A DNA stretch of 64,000 bases from contig BGZK01000144.1 of NCBI GenBank assembly GCA_005406025.1, positions 434,001-498,000 on the forward strand. Reading direction: 5' to 3'. The notes under the pieces were generated by a model that made no database searches, was not told the DNA's origin, and was given only the letters and a program-made list of their open reading frames with translations. Of the stretch, positions 52,401-63,353 are shown in pieces. The position numbers were made by a program, and so were the translations under genes. The stretch is from Eumeta japonica (taxonomy: Eukaryota; Arthropoda; Insecta; Lepidoptera; Psychidae). Each line of letters opens with the position of its first letter. The stretch's first letter is position 1.

Positions 52401-53096
52401 TATATTTTGTCAAAAGCTTGTTATTGTCTAATAATCTTAAAAAGTAAAGTTTAGCAAACAGTACACTTCCGTACCCCTCTTTAATAATATGTGAGTACGT
52501 GAACATCAATGCATGTGAACATTTGCGCTCATGCATTGATCAATGTTGTCATTATATTGTTTTGTTGATTATCTTGTCGTGATTTCGTTGTCACTTTTTG
52601 GCCCCTAATAAAATGTCCGCCTTTTACGTAAACCTCATATTTTCTTATTCTTCCATCTAAGTGGTTTGTTGATACATTTGTAGCTATGACATACTATTTT
52701 TGTATGACAGTGTGAGATCACTTAATTTTTTTAGTAAATAATACTTTTGGGCTTTAAGAACAGCGAAGGCCTTATGAAGATAAACCTTTTAAACCTAGAA
52801 GAAACTAAAAAAAATCTAAAAAAAAAGAGTACTTTTGTCAATCAGTTTTTTAAATACAACACAGGTACCCTGTGGTCTATCCTTGCATGAATATGCCGTT
52901 TGATGGCGTTTTTATTATTGTCTGTGCTGTGTAGTGTGATGTGTATTACATGTAATTTTATATTTTACATTTAAATTATTTTTAATTGTGGAACATATAT
53001 AAAGTTAAGAATATGTTTTTTATTATCTGAAATAAAAAGTTTTTGTTTTATAATCGCGAATCAAAACTATATTGTATTTTTATATTCATAAGAAAC
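52401..53096. other. Upstream region and 5' UTR of the HTATSF1 gene
   Basis: AT-rich; no other gene. An upstream in-frame extension from 53043 has no ATG, so translation should start at 53097. Confidence 0.45.
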
Positions 53097-54767
53097 ATGA
53101 ATAAAAGTGGAACGAAATCTGGTTTCATTATAAAACTCAGTAGTGAAACTGCACAAAAATTAGCTGAAACCACCAGAGATGTAGAATTAAGTGCTCCTAA
53201 AATTCCATGCTCTGACATAAGTGAAACCAATCAAACTGATAAGAATAATGAAATCGTCAAGGAGAAAAACTTAATCGATGGCGAGAAATGCATAAAGAAA
53301 ACTGAAACTGAAAAATGTTCGAATGAGTCAGAACATGGGAACATTTCTCAGAACTCAGAACCAAAAAATGATTATGATGAAGGTGAAAACGTCACCACGG
53401 AAAATTTAATGAAAAATGAGGTTGTTCATAAAAATCAGGATGAAAAATCTTGGGGTGAATATGCTCCTTACATAACTTATGAAAGTAATGAAGCTGTTTA
53501 TACAGATCCCACTACGAACGTAAAGTATCTTTGGTCGAGTGAGACCAATACGTGGATAGATAAGTCTTCAGAAGCTAAGTGTGAAATTCCAGGGAGAGTG
53601 TATAGTTATGAAGATGACACTCATATTTACACAGAACCTGATGGCTCTAAATTTTTTTGGGATGTTGAGAAGAAAGCATGGATTCCTAAAGTAGACGATG
53701 ATTTTCTAGCATATTATCAAATGTCTTATGGTTTTGTTGAGAATACACAAAGTACTATAGAAGATTCAGATGGACTTGAGAAAGAAAAAGATCAAGAAAA
53801 GAAACCTAAAGAATCTGCACAAATAGGTGCAAAAAGAAAACAAGAACCACAGTGGTTTGAAGCTTCTGATGATACTAACACTAAAGTCTATGTATCCAAT
53901 TTACCACTTGATTTGTCAGAAGAAGAATTTGTTACTTTAATGCAGAAATGTGGGCTTGTGATGAGAGATCCGAGTAACCAGAAAATGAAAATTAAATTTT
54001 ATATGGACAAGGAGCATAATTGTTTTAAAGGAGATGCATTATGTACATATATAAAAATAGAGTCAGTAGATTTAGCTTTAAAAATTTTGGATGGATCTGA
54101 CTACAAAGGTCACAAGATTAAAGTTGAAAGAGCTCATTTTCAGTTGAAAGGTGAGTATAATCCAGCACTAAAGCCAAAGAAAAAGAAGAAAAAGGAATTA
54201 GAAAAAATAAAAAGAATTCAAGAGAAGCTTTTCGATTGGAGGCCAGAAAAAATGCTTGGAGAACGTGCCAAACATGAAAAAGTTGTGATAATCAAGAATT
54301 TGTTTGATCCTACAGATTTTGATAAAGAAGTTCAATTGATATTAGATTATCAGCAAGATTTACGAGAGGAATGTTCTAAATGTGGGGAAGTGAGGAAAGT
54401 TATTATATACGATCGCCATCCTGAGGGAGTTGCACAAGTTACAATGAAGGAACCAGAACAAGCAGATGCTGTCATTCAACTTATTAATGGGCGTTGGTTT
54501 GGCAAAAGAAAAATCAGTGCGGAAATCTGGGATGGGAGGACCAAATATAAAATAGCTGAAACTGATGCTGATATCAACAAGAGAATTAACAAATGGGAGA
54601 AGTTTTTGGAGCAGGACGAAGGAGGAGTAAATAACAAAAATGATGCAAAAACTGGAACATCAAATGAAGATTTGAAGTGTGAAAATGACAAACATTCTAA
54701 AATAGAGATTGTCAAATGCCTTGAATTGGAAAGTAAAGATGTTTCAAATGAAAGTGTAAATAAATAA
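53097..54767 (+). CDS. HTATSF1: HTATSF1/CUS2-type splicing factor (17S U2 snRNP), single exon
   Basis: 556-residue protein in one uninterrupted exon (human HTATSF1 is 755; the acidic tail is shorter here). It binds SF3B1 in the 17S U2 snRNP and helps early spliceosome assembly in the nucleus. Order of parts: an acidic, lysine-rich N-terminus. Next come two short aromatic repeats, VYTDPTTNVKYLWSSETNTW (about 134) and IYTEPDGSKFFWDVEKKAW (about 176), and the signature PKVDDDFLAYYQMSYGF. RRM1 is at about 262-352 (TKVYVSNLPLDLSEEEF). A lysine-rich linker PKKKKKKELEK follows. A U2AF-homology domain lies at about 395-482 (VVIIKNLFDP, KVIIYDRHPEGVAQVTM) with the R-W-F ligand-binding loop at 466-468 (NGRWFGKRK). 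The start is the first ATG, giving MNKSGTKSGF. Lack of introns could be ancestral or due to retroposition. The frame is intact. Confidence 0.95.
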   Translation: MNKSGTKSGFIIKLSSETAQKLAETTRDVELSAPKIPCSDISETNQTDKNNEIVKEKNLIDGEKCIKKTETEKCSNESEHGNISQNSEPKNDYDEGENVTTENLMKNEVVHKNQDEKSWGEYAPYITYESNEAVYTDPTTNVKYLWSSETNTWIDKSSEAKCEIPGRVYSYEDDTHIYTEPDGSKFFWDVEKKAWIPKVDDDFLAYYQMSYGFVENTQSTIEDSDGLEKEKDQEKKPKESAQIGAKRKQEPQWFEASDDTNTKVYVSNLPLDLSEEEFVTLMQKCGLVMRDPSNQKMKIKFYMDKEHNCFKGDALCTYIKIESVDLALKILDGSDYKGHKIKVERAHFQLKGEYNPALKPKKKKKKELEKIKRIQEKLFDWRPEKMLGERAKHEKVVIIKNLFDPTDFDKEVQLILDYQQDLREECSKCGEVRKVIIYDRHPEGVAQVTMKEPEQADAVIQLINGRWFGKRKISAEIWDGRTKYKIAETDADINKRINKWEKFLEQDEGGVNNKNDAKTGTSNEDLKCENDKHSKIEIVKCLELESKDVSNESVNK

Positions 54768-55699
54768 ATTATATATACACAGTTGTGATTTTTATGAAAT
54801 CAATTAATTTTCATTTGATATAATGTTCTTAATGATCCAACTTATTAGAGTTGAGTGCATAATAGTTTATTTATGTAATAATTAGACAATAATTACATTG
54901 TTTGGCTGAGCATTGATTTGATGTTAAATATTTTTTATTTTTATTTATAAGTTAATCAATGTATATGGAGAATTGGTTTTAAGTTTATTTTTCTTTTCGA
55001 GTTGCATAGGCATGAGCATGCAGACAGCCATCCTACTCAGTGGTTCTGAAGTAATACTATGCATGTTTTCAGTGAACCACATTGGTATACATTTTCATAG
55101 TCGTATTATGAATAAGTTGTCACTAAAACTTTATCAGGAGAGTGTTTAAAAATCGGTAGTGTTTAACTATAAATTTTAATAATTTAACATAACATTTAAC
55201 AAAACTGTTAGGTGTTGCTTCAAAAATTTACTTGTTAACTGACAGATTGCCATCAGTCGTAATAAGCATGTAATATATGACACTTAATTTCATATATATC
55301 ACATGTTTCCAGAATAGACTGCAAAGAAAAATCCCAATTATTGTCTAATAATATAAATTATTAGACAAATAGTCAAATTAAAACTAAAATATACTAAGTA
55401 TCAACTGCCAATATTACAAATGCCAAAATGGCAGATTTGAAAGTCAACCTAGTATTTGGAGGTGGCTCTATGCACCTGTGACTATCTCTCAGATTATCAG
55501 TTAATTGTCAGTTATGAAGTTGAACAACATATTTTGACATATTTAGCTTTTAACTTTAACAGTTAGCAGTTAATTATTGCAAATGAGAGTTTGAAGCTTA
55601 TCATTTTACATATAGTGATTAGTAAATTGGTTTGAATTTTATTACAATATTTCTAGTGTATCCCTTTTTTCAGTTTCTTTCTAACAGTGGAGGAGATAT
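54768..55699. other. Spacer after HTATSF1
   Basis: 3' UTR (an AATAAA overlaps the stop region at about 54764) and AT-rich sequence. No gene or clear repeat. Confidence 0.4.
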
Positions 55700-56055
55700 A
55701 AATTAAGATAATAATTAGTGATTATTGTGATATAGCGATACATTGGCCAACTTTGTTGCAGCACAAAAAAGGACCTGTTCGACCAGTGTAATATCATACT
55801 CATGGAATATGGATGTGAAGTAGCAACTTTCACTGTTGAATTTTGTACAATGAGTGAGAGTTCCGGTGTACCGCTCCCCTTTCCCCCTCCATCAATCCAG
55901 TCCCCTTACATTAGATATTCTATTTCCTCCAAAGCGGCTGGCAACATACTGGTAATTCCCATAGAGTTGCAAGTATCCATGGGCGGCGGTGACCATCTAC
56001 TCTGTGTTCAGCTCACCTGCTCGTTTACCTATCGAATATGCTATAAAAATATTAA
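55700..56055 (+). repeat. Lepidopteran retroposon with 'tccatgggcggcggt' core
   Basis: Contains cgctcccctttccccctcca, then aaagcggctggcaacatact, then agtatccatgggcggcggtg, and ends near ctgctcgtttacctatcg. This string order is a hallmark of an abundant lepidopteran interspersed repeat. The open frame across it (55802-56077) is part of the repeat and not a host gene. Confidence 0.65.
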
Positions 56056-56419
56056 AGAATCTTTTGATTCATTATAAAATGAAGATGTTGAAAAATAAGT
56101 TTCAAATGGAAATTGTAATAATATTTTGCATAAAAATAGCTAACTTTATTATTGTTAGGAACAAAACTTTTGAGCTGCTTTTGCCCTAATAATAATCAAG
56201 TTAACTATATTTAGTTTTGAATTATCGGAATTCAAATAGATTATGCACATAAGTGTTCATGCTAGTACTATAATAATTCCAAGTCATTTTGTCATTTATC
56301 TTTTTATGTTTAATAAGTGGCCATAGTTAAACTACTGAATTTATTAAGAATAAATATTAGCGTAAGAGGTAATTTATAAGGATTTTCTTAAAAAAAAAGT
56401 TGTGATACAAAAAAAAATT

Positions 56420-57310
56420 AAACCTGCCAAGTGCTTGTCGGGACACGCGCAATGTAGGGTTCCATAGTGTCCCGTCACAGCATATAGGCTTAGAAGGGAT
56501 TTTTATTTGATACTACGAACTTATTATTTCAATTCATAGTATAATGGCTAATAAGGTGTAAAAAGGGCCCACATAGGATGGGTGTTAAGGATTTTATGAC
56601 TATATAATTTTACATGGTTTATAGACTTACATTTATTACCCGATTTACACATTGAACGTCATCAAAGTAATTTTCAATGGAATTTATATGAAATTTTGCT
56701 TTCTACTTTCTTTGTAACATAAGATGACTTTTGGGTAGGAATAGGATATCTGATGGAGGAAAGAGAAGGCTAATTGAGAGGGGCGGCTGTGTTGGAGGGA
56801 GGTTGTGAAGTGATGGAATAGGAGTCGTCCACCAGAACTCTCACTGACAAAATGTAACAGTGAAAACTTCTCACTTCTGTTCTTATTCTGTTAGATTGTG
56901 CTATTGCACTGGTCGAGCCATTCCATATACTTGCTGTAGCCAAATTGATTTGGTTGTTACCAACCGATCGACTATAACTTATTAACTTGTAAAACCTGTT
57001 TAACTGTCATATTTTTTTATTTTAACATCATTATATATACTAGTGCCATGAATTTTTTCACATAACCAAGTATAACTTTATCTTGTAGGAGGGGGACAAT
57101 TGTCACTAACAAAAGTTATCATTTTAATGCTTATTATTTTGCAAATGGGCCCCTAAATCGAAAAATGGTTTTTACAGACTTGTAATTTTCTTGAATGAGT
57201 TGTCTAATGATACCCCAGATCTTGGAATAAACGGGAAAAAATCATTCCCACTTTACGCGTAGGGGAGATACCCCAAAAAAAAATTCATAAGTTTTAGACT
57301 CAAAGAATAG
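56420..57310 (+). repeat. Diverged copies of the 'aagtgcgagtcgg' LINE-type repeat
   Basis: Starts ctgccaagtgcttgtcggga (56428) and continues to 'tgataccccagatcttgg' and 'cccactttacgcgtaggggag' (about 57250). Both are landmarks of the same lepidopteran family as 37600-38660. Another dispersed repeat (56735-56890, shared with 15290) interrupts it. Confidence 0.5.
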
Positions 57311-57354
57311 TGCAAATTTTATATGCTTACATTTCTCTATATATGCGCATCACC

Positions 57355-57790
57355 TAACAAATATGGGATTATTCATAAATTGCGTCACACAAATTTCATG
57401 AATTTAATGCCCTCCCCTCCTCCTTGTCTCAGATGATCACATTTGTATGACCCCTCTTTTGTTGTGACGTCACATATGCGAATTCAAATTTAGAAATTAT
57501 TAAATTGAAATAGCATTTACTAAATTATTAATATATCTCCATTTATATAAATTATCATCAGTTTAACAATAATAAATCGAATATTATAGAAAATTTAAAA
57601 AGCGCGACTTCATGGATAAGGCGATAGGTTTTTTTACAGTTGAAGTTTACAGTTTTTATATTTGAGTTTTATACATGTGACATCACAAATCTAATGAATC
57701 ACCCCTCTGTGTCACATTTTATTGATACCCTCCCAGCCCTTTACTGTGTGACGTAATTTTTAGATGACCTCTTCTACAAGACCGATTATG
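57355..57790 (+). repeat. Repeat with 'gtgacgtcaca' motifs
   Basis: Contains gggattattcataaattgcg, cacacaaatttcatgaattt, ccctcccctcctccttgtct, gttgtgacgtcacatatgcg, and later a 'gtgtgacgtaatttttagat' string. This matches an insect interspersed repeat I recall, non-coding. Confidence 0.5.
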
Positions 57791-58460
57791 GTGAATGAAA
57801 TCCTACATATATTATAAGTCTATGGTAGGTAAAAATTAAGTAAAAGAATTAATTTCTTCATATAAATCGGTATATGGAAAAATATTAGTTTTGCTTAAAG
57901 GAATCCTAAGCCAGGATCCTAAGAGAATCATAAAAACCCTAAGGAATTTTTAGCAGGCAAAAATCCCATATAACCCGCCAGCTAATCATAACGTAGCCAA
58001 TGTATTTTTCGTCTGAGATCTTCTTTTCCTTCACTATTGAACTAAAATTATTGCAGAAATCATCTGCAATAATTTTTCATACTCAAGTACCTTTTACTAT
58101 GATTGTCAGTGTAACACTTTATTTCGTTCTTATTAGCTCATTCTCTCTGCGATGAAGTTTCATTTAAAATTACAAATGTAAAATGTAGTTTACAGCGAAA
58201 TAAAGTCAGATAGAGGAATTATCCATAAATTTATTGATTTTTTACGTAGCTTCCTAAAATAAAAAATGTTGACCTTTTTGTTCGTAGTTACCTTTTAAAT
58301 TGAAAAACTACTCGTTCCATACGTGCTCGTAAAGTACGTTTTGGATGAACGCTGTATTGTGAGATATGCTGATGGCGAACGTTAATGATCACCAATCCTT
58401 AAACAAGCTATTTAAGCCACTCAATATATATTAACGTTATAAACAATTAAAATGTATACT
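57791..58460. other. AT-rich spacer
   Basis: No gene or classifiable repeat. Confidence 0.4.
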
Positions 58461-58523
58461 TCCGATCACCGAAGTTAAGCAGCGTCGGGCGCGGTCAGTA
58501 TTTGGATGAGTGGCGGATGCACC
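58461..58523 (+). pseudogene. 5S rRNA-derived fragment
   Basis: About 60 bases (tccgatcaccgaagttaagc, then agcgtcgggcgcggtcagta, then tttggatgagtg) match the middle of eukaryotic 5S rRNA, roughly positions 36-95. Both the 5' third and the 3' end are missing. It includes the internal promoter region but cannot give a 5S molecule. The 3' side runs into an inverted repeat (ggcggatgc at 58512-58520 and gcatccgcc at 58549-58557). It borders the 3' side of the minus-strand retrotransposon fragment. Confidence 0.8.
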
Positions 58524-58584
58524 AATCTTGCTGCAATTTATAGATGGCGCATCCGCCTGCACATATGAGTTGCACATATTTTAA

Positions 58585-60020
58585 TCGAGGGGGTGTGGCT
58601 ATGCACTCTGCATTTTTCATGCATGAGCGTTCGTTCGTGGGTCTTCCACACCCTCGTTCTTAAGGGTGCAGGTACGGGACGGAAGACTTATTTTTTGCCT
58701 CAAGCCCGGGCGTCTTCTCGTCGGGGATACGACCCCGACGGTTCTAGTGGTGGTCCCCTTACGGGGGGTCCGTGACATATGTGTCCAGTCCAATTTGATC
58801 AGTCCGGTACTAGGGTTTGGGAGAAGGTGTTCGGATCAATTCTCTCGGGAGGGGTCGGCCGCTCGGCGACCTCTCTTGCATCGGTGCGATGTTCCGGAGG
58901 AATTCATAGGGGCCCTGGTCAGCGATGTCAAATATCCGGCGAGCAATGCGCTGGATGAATTCCTATACGGTTTCGATGCAGAGGTCGCGAGCGATTACGT
59001 CATTTAAGACATACCGCCCCTCTCCCGCGATCATCCGTAGGGTGATGTTCTGTTGGGCTTGGATCCTCTTCTTTTGTGAGCTTGAACAAAGTGCGTACCA
59101 TGCTGGAGCTGCGTACGTGAGCCGGGAACGGATGTAGCCTTTATATAAGGCGACTTTGGCTCGGAGCGGCAGATGCGATCGAAGCACTGGGCGCAACATG
59201 CTCCGCGCGGCTCTGCTCTGATGGATAACATGTTCCACCTGAGCGGCCATGCGCATGGAGCGATCTATTTGTACGCCCAGGTATCGCACTCTAGTGTGCC
59301 ATTCCACCTTCTGTCCCCGGAGTCTCAGCTTTGTTGGCATGGCACGCTGTTGGCTGGTCAGAAGGGCGGCCGTCTTCGTGACATTCACGGCGACACGCCA
59401 TCTGTCCAGCCAGTCCGGCAATAGGTCGAGGACCCTCTGGAGTTTAGCCGCAGCGAGGTCTGCCCGACGAGATGATGCGAGATACGCGCTGTCGTCTGCA
59501 TATAGCGCCAGCACGACGTCCTCCTTCCAATGTTGGAGTTGGTCCGTGAGCGTAGGAATATCATCAGTGTACACCGTGTACAAGCACGGCGATAGGCAGC
59601 TGCCTTGTGGTACCCCGGCTCTGATGGGACGCGGGTCCGAGGTCGCGTCCTCGACTGTTACGTAAAAGTCGCGGTCCTTCAGGAACGACGCTACTGTCCG
59701 CACCAGCGCAGGCGGGATCCGGTTCTCAATAAGTTTGTACAGCAATCCGGAATGCCACACTCGGTCGAACGCCTTCTCGATGTCGAGAAAGACTCCAACG
59801 GTGCGGCGCCCCCGGTTGTGCTCAACGGCCATGTGGTGCAGTACACGCGCCAACTGGAGCGTTGTAGAGTGTCCGCTGCGAAACCCGAACTGCTCCTGTC
59901 TAGGAGTCAGGTGACGGAGCAGGCGTTGCAGCAGGACGCGCTCAAACAGTTTGGCGATGTGGGACAGCAGCGTGATCGGGCGTTGGCTGATCGGGCGTTG
60001 GCTGATCGGGCGTTGGCATG
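58585..60020 (-). mobile_element. Jockey-clade non-LTR retrotransposon, 5'-truncated
   Basis: GC-rich island in AT-rich surroundings, read on the minus strand. It starts inside the reverse transcriptase, runs through its C-terminal region, and ends in a non-coding tail with two hairpins: cgtcgggg/ccccgacg near 58720-58740, and cgaggg..tgtgg/ccacaccctcg between 58586 and 58655. No endonuclease or ORF1 is present. The base composition contrast suggests a younger insertion than the surrounding repeats. The 5S-like fragment lies at its 3' side. Confidence 0.75.
58831..60020 (-). pseudogene. Reverse transcriptase fragment of the jockey-clade element
   Basis: Reverse transcriptase of a retrotransposon that copies its RNA at a nicked target. 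Motifs in order: RPITLLSHIAKLFERVLLQR, QFGFRSGHST, motif A FLDIEKAFDRVWHSGL, motif B GVPQGSCLSPCLYTVYTDD, motif C LALYADDSAYLA (catalytic aspartates present), then RVRYLGVQIDRSM, RSRLTYAAPAWY and RIQAQQNITLRMI. A TAG at 58963-58965 interrupts the frame, which then continues in the same register as EFIQRIARRIFDIADQGP and ends near 58831. The 5' end is cut inside motif 1. There the segment for QRPIS is repeated three times (15-bp units from 59974 to 60018). Confidence 0.88.
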
Positions 60021-61076
60021 CATGAGCGCCATATGCACTCGGTACACTGATTCGCGGTCGTACCGTAACGACCGCCGCAGTGCTCAGCCTTTGATTGGTC
60101 CCCCCGCTAAGGTACAATTTCATATGTAACTCATAGACATCGCAGTTTTCGTATTCATAATACGTAAAAAAATAAATAAAACAAGCAAGATAAAAATACT
60201 AAACACAATAAATATACGAAAACATGCAAACATTACAAAATATATTATTTCTTACAATTAATCCTTACCCGGTCAATAAAAACACAACTATTCAAATTAT
60301 TTATTAATCACACAAAAAATACGATAAAATAAAAAAAATTCTAAACTTTAGTCCGTTCTTATAAAACAAAATAATATATTTATCCACAAATTAATGCTAA
60401 GAGCACGGCTGTCCGTAACATAATATAATATTTTTATTTAAAGTCATAATATTTTATTTTATAAATTACAATATTTTAATTGTAGACATTATAATTAATT
60501 TGGAAATATTGTAAACTCAACTATTATCACATTCATAGTTTTAAGTTTGCACATATATCGGTTGCCCCCAATGACAGCCTGTTTTTGTTATTACTTTTAC
60601 AGTTTGATTAAAGTTATAATCATAAATCATAGGACTTAAGATAACCAACATGATTAAGCTTGAGGCAGTCCGGTAACGCCCTACCAAACCGCATGGCTTT
60701 AGTGGCTCTATAAGTATATTTATCAATGCGTAATATCTGTTGATAACAAATTTTTACTGTTGCAAAAATTTCTCTATCCAGAGAGTTTCAGCTTACAGTG
60801 CCGACATAAGGATATTTGGAACACAAACTAAATTATGATTGATCAACTTTGAAGTAGAATAACCTTAAAGTAAATAGATTGACCATTTTACTGGAAGAGG
60901 TTAAAATGAAACTGAGAAAGATTATTTAATAAATATTACTTATTAATAAATATTACTTATTAATATATAATAAATGTGTTAAGTGGCTTATTAAAATAAC
61001 ATATGTAATTTAACAGAGTTACATAGTTTTGGACAAGTTTGTTACAAAGTGGCATTTAACTAAGAAATTTGATAAA
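60021..61076. other. Spacer between retrotransposon and MTIF2
   Basis: Mostly A+T-rich with short direct repeats (aataaatattacttattaat, about 60930-60965). No gene found. The promoter of MTIF2 is presumably in the right part. Confidence 0.4.
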
Positions 61077-61187
61077 ATGTATAGGATTTTTACAAATTTT
61101 ATTTTAAAATGGTCCGTTGCAACACAATTAATTTGTTAAGATATGTCATCATTATGGAATTCTAACATTTATCTTGTATTTTCGCAG

Positions 61188-63353
61188 TATCCCCAATCAG
61201 TTGTGTTATCGAGAAATTAACAATTTGAAATATGTGCGGTACTATTACTTCAACACAGCGTCAAGAAATTGGGCAAGACAGTTTTCTATGTCTTTCATTG
61301 CGTATAAAAAAAGGAAATCTGATGAAGAAAGGGTATGTTTTAGCCATCGTAATTACCTAAGTACAAGATGATTGAATGTTTGTTTGTCTAAGCTATTTCC
61401 AAAACGATTGCATGGATTATGATCAAATTTTGAATAGTAGTGATAGATTACTTCCTGGAATACAAGGTAGGATAGCTTTTATACAAGTTCGAGGGAAGAT
61501 ATATTGAAATTGGAACCAGCATTAGAGACCAAGAATAGAAACAAAAATAATTATTGCTAAATTTTAATTTGTACATAGTGAATAAGGACAGAAAATGGCT
61601 AGTGTTTAATAAAATTTTACACTATAGAATAAGATTTTGGGTAACACTTGTTCAATGCAAAAACATAGGGTAACCCGAATATGTGTTCACAAGTCTAATA
61701 AAGAAACTTTTTGTCCCTACACTCCCCTGTTCATATAATCCTATAGATTTCAAATAGGAATAATTGTATTGGGACCTAATGTGCTTTTGTCGCTGCAAAT
61801 TCATATCCATATCCATAAAAACTTTCGAATGAAAAAGGAAAAGTTTAATGGAAATTATATGTCTACAGAGTTCTTATCTAGATTTACATATAAAAAACAT
61901 TATTTTTTCCAATTGTGGAATTGTCATTTAAAAGCATTAAAAACATTTTCTATTTTGTATTCGGAAATCCACACTGGTTTTTATGTCCACATGGACATAA
62001 AAACCAATCTATTCTTATCGTCGTAAGTACGATAAGAATAGATACAAACCTACAGGTGCACATAGGATCCATGCAGATACAAATAACATTACAATCCCAT
62101 TAAGTGCAATAAAGAAACCTTGCTAAGATGGACTTACATATAGATTACAAATTTAACTATCTGGAATTTTTTTCTTCCAGATAGATTACATATAAGCCAT
62201 TATTGTAGATCGTATTGTTGTGTATGGGACTGTATTGGATGTTTTCAACAGGGTCTTCTACTTCTCCATCAAAAATTTCACTTTGCAATAAAGCAGTGGC
62301 ACTGTGCTTGTAGATAAACTGTGTGCAAGTGTCCTATAGACATTAAATGCCAGTTTTGTGACAATAACCTCTTAATTTATGGTTTACAGGAAAACCTGTA
62401 ATATGAATTTTTTTTCTCTATTTTTGAAACAATTGAATAACTTGTAGTATTATGCTTATAGTGTTATTAATTTATAGTATTATGTTTATAGGCTACGGAA
62501 AATATTGGAAGACGTGTCATCCGATATTCTCCAAAAGGAGGTAAAAAAGTAGTAGGTGTCTGGCAGAATATGTCAGTGCAAGAAATAGCAGATGTGCTTG
62601 AAAAAGATGTAGGTATGGTATAGAGAAACAATCACTTATTAGCTTGTTGAAAAATTTTCCAAATCATTTGCTACAGTCCGATGAGTCAATTTAACTTTAA
62701 TAAATTTGTTAAATAGGTACATTGCCAAAAGTAAACATCACTGTTCATACAAATTGGATAGAGAATATGCTAACAAACCGAAATGAGATTTCTATTAATT
62801 GGTACCAAATTAGTTTTGTAATGTAGAGGTTTTTATATATCAAATATAAATATCTAAATTTTACTGCATAAAATGCCTTTTACTGTTGTAGATTCATGCA
62901 ATTTTTATTGACTATTCATAGGATTACAGTATTATTTCAGAATGGTCTTATGATAAAAGTAATTAATTGTGAGCTTATTTCTATATATCTCTCTTACCCT
63001 TGCCTGCAAACATATGATATAAAAAATGGAATTATATGATAATCTCCAAATGCATACAATTGTGCATTTTTCTGAAATTTATACTTTTATCATGCAGAAC
63101 ACAAAATTGCATCAATATTACAATTGTAACGCATTTTAGTTTTATAATGTTGAGTAATTCTGAAGACTTTTTTTATGATTTTCAGATCATGTGTTTAAAA
63201 CACTTGCGTTTGCTGACAAGGAGTCTGATACGGAATATAAAGAAAATACAGTTATAAGAAACTTTCATATCATTAGGGATGTTGTAAAAATATCAGGATA
63301 TCGTTTCAAAATTGTTGCACCACCCGACAGAGAAGTTAAGGAAGAAGTGGTAG
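61188..63353 (+). CDS. MTIF2: Mitochondrial translation initiation factor 2, N-terminal exons
   Basis: Three exons, 61188-61332, 62492-62612 and 63186 to about 63349-63353, with consistent phases. The GTPase mIF2 places initiator tRNA on the mitochondrial small ribosomal subunit. Only the region before the G domain is visible. There is a basic, aromatic, presequence-like stretch (YVRYYYFNTASRNWARQF), then KKVVGVWQNMSVQEIADVLE and KDVDHVF. These match the 'VW..MTV.ELA.AM.KDVDHV' block of IF2 N-terminal domains, and IRDVVKISGYRFKIVAPPD follows. The last donor is ambiguous (gtg|gtaggt or gtag|gtacat). The G domain and the rest lie beyond the right edge. The start codon is not certain. A possible first exon with ATG at 61077 is discussed under findings. 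Confidence 0.83.
61725..62253. mobile_element. Inverted-repeat element, copy 2 (in MTIF2 intron)
   Basis: Opposite orientation to 39403-39897. Ends are ccctgttcatataatcctat (left, diverged) and attggatgttttcaacaggg (right). The interior aligns throughout with copy 1 but carries extra palindromic sequence at 61975-62042. Open frames in it (61769-62103) are repeat-derived. It lies wholly inside the MTIF2 intron 61333-62491. Confidence 0.7.
61975..62042. repeat. Two adjacent hairpins within the inverted-repeat element
   Basis: First palindrome 61975-62005 (atgtccacatggacat core with A/T-rich arms). Second hairpin 62008-62042: tctattcttatcgt pairs perfectly with acgataagaataga around a 7-base loop. 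Confidence 0.85.

Noticed and set aside
53043..53096. Eighteen-codon N-terminal extension of the HTATSF1 frame.
   Set aside because: It starts at a TTG, contains no ATG, and its sequence is unlike the family. The ATG at 53097 gives the expected MNKSG start.
58461..58523. A functional 5S rRNA gene.
   Set aside because: Only the middle of the molecule is present; the first third and the 3' strand of helix I are missing, and there is no terminator T-run right after it.
59173..60129. Several long plus-strand open frames over the retrotransposon.
   Set aside because: They are antisense shadows of the minus-strand reverse transcriptase, caused by its high GC content.
61769..62103. Open frames suggesting a small gene inside the MTIF2 intron.
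   Set aside because: They coincide with the inverted-repeat element and its copy at 39403-39897 carries similar frames; no codon conservation.
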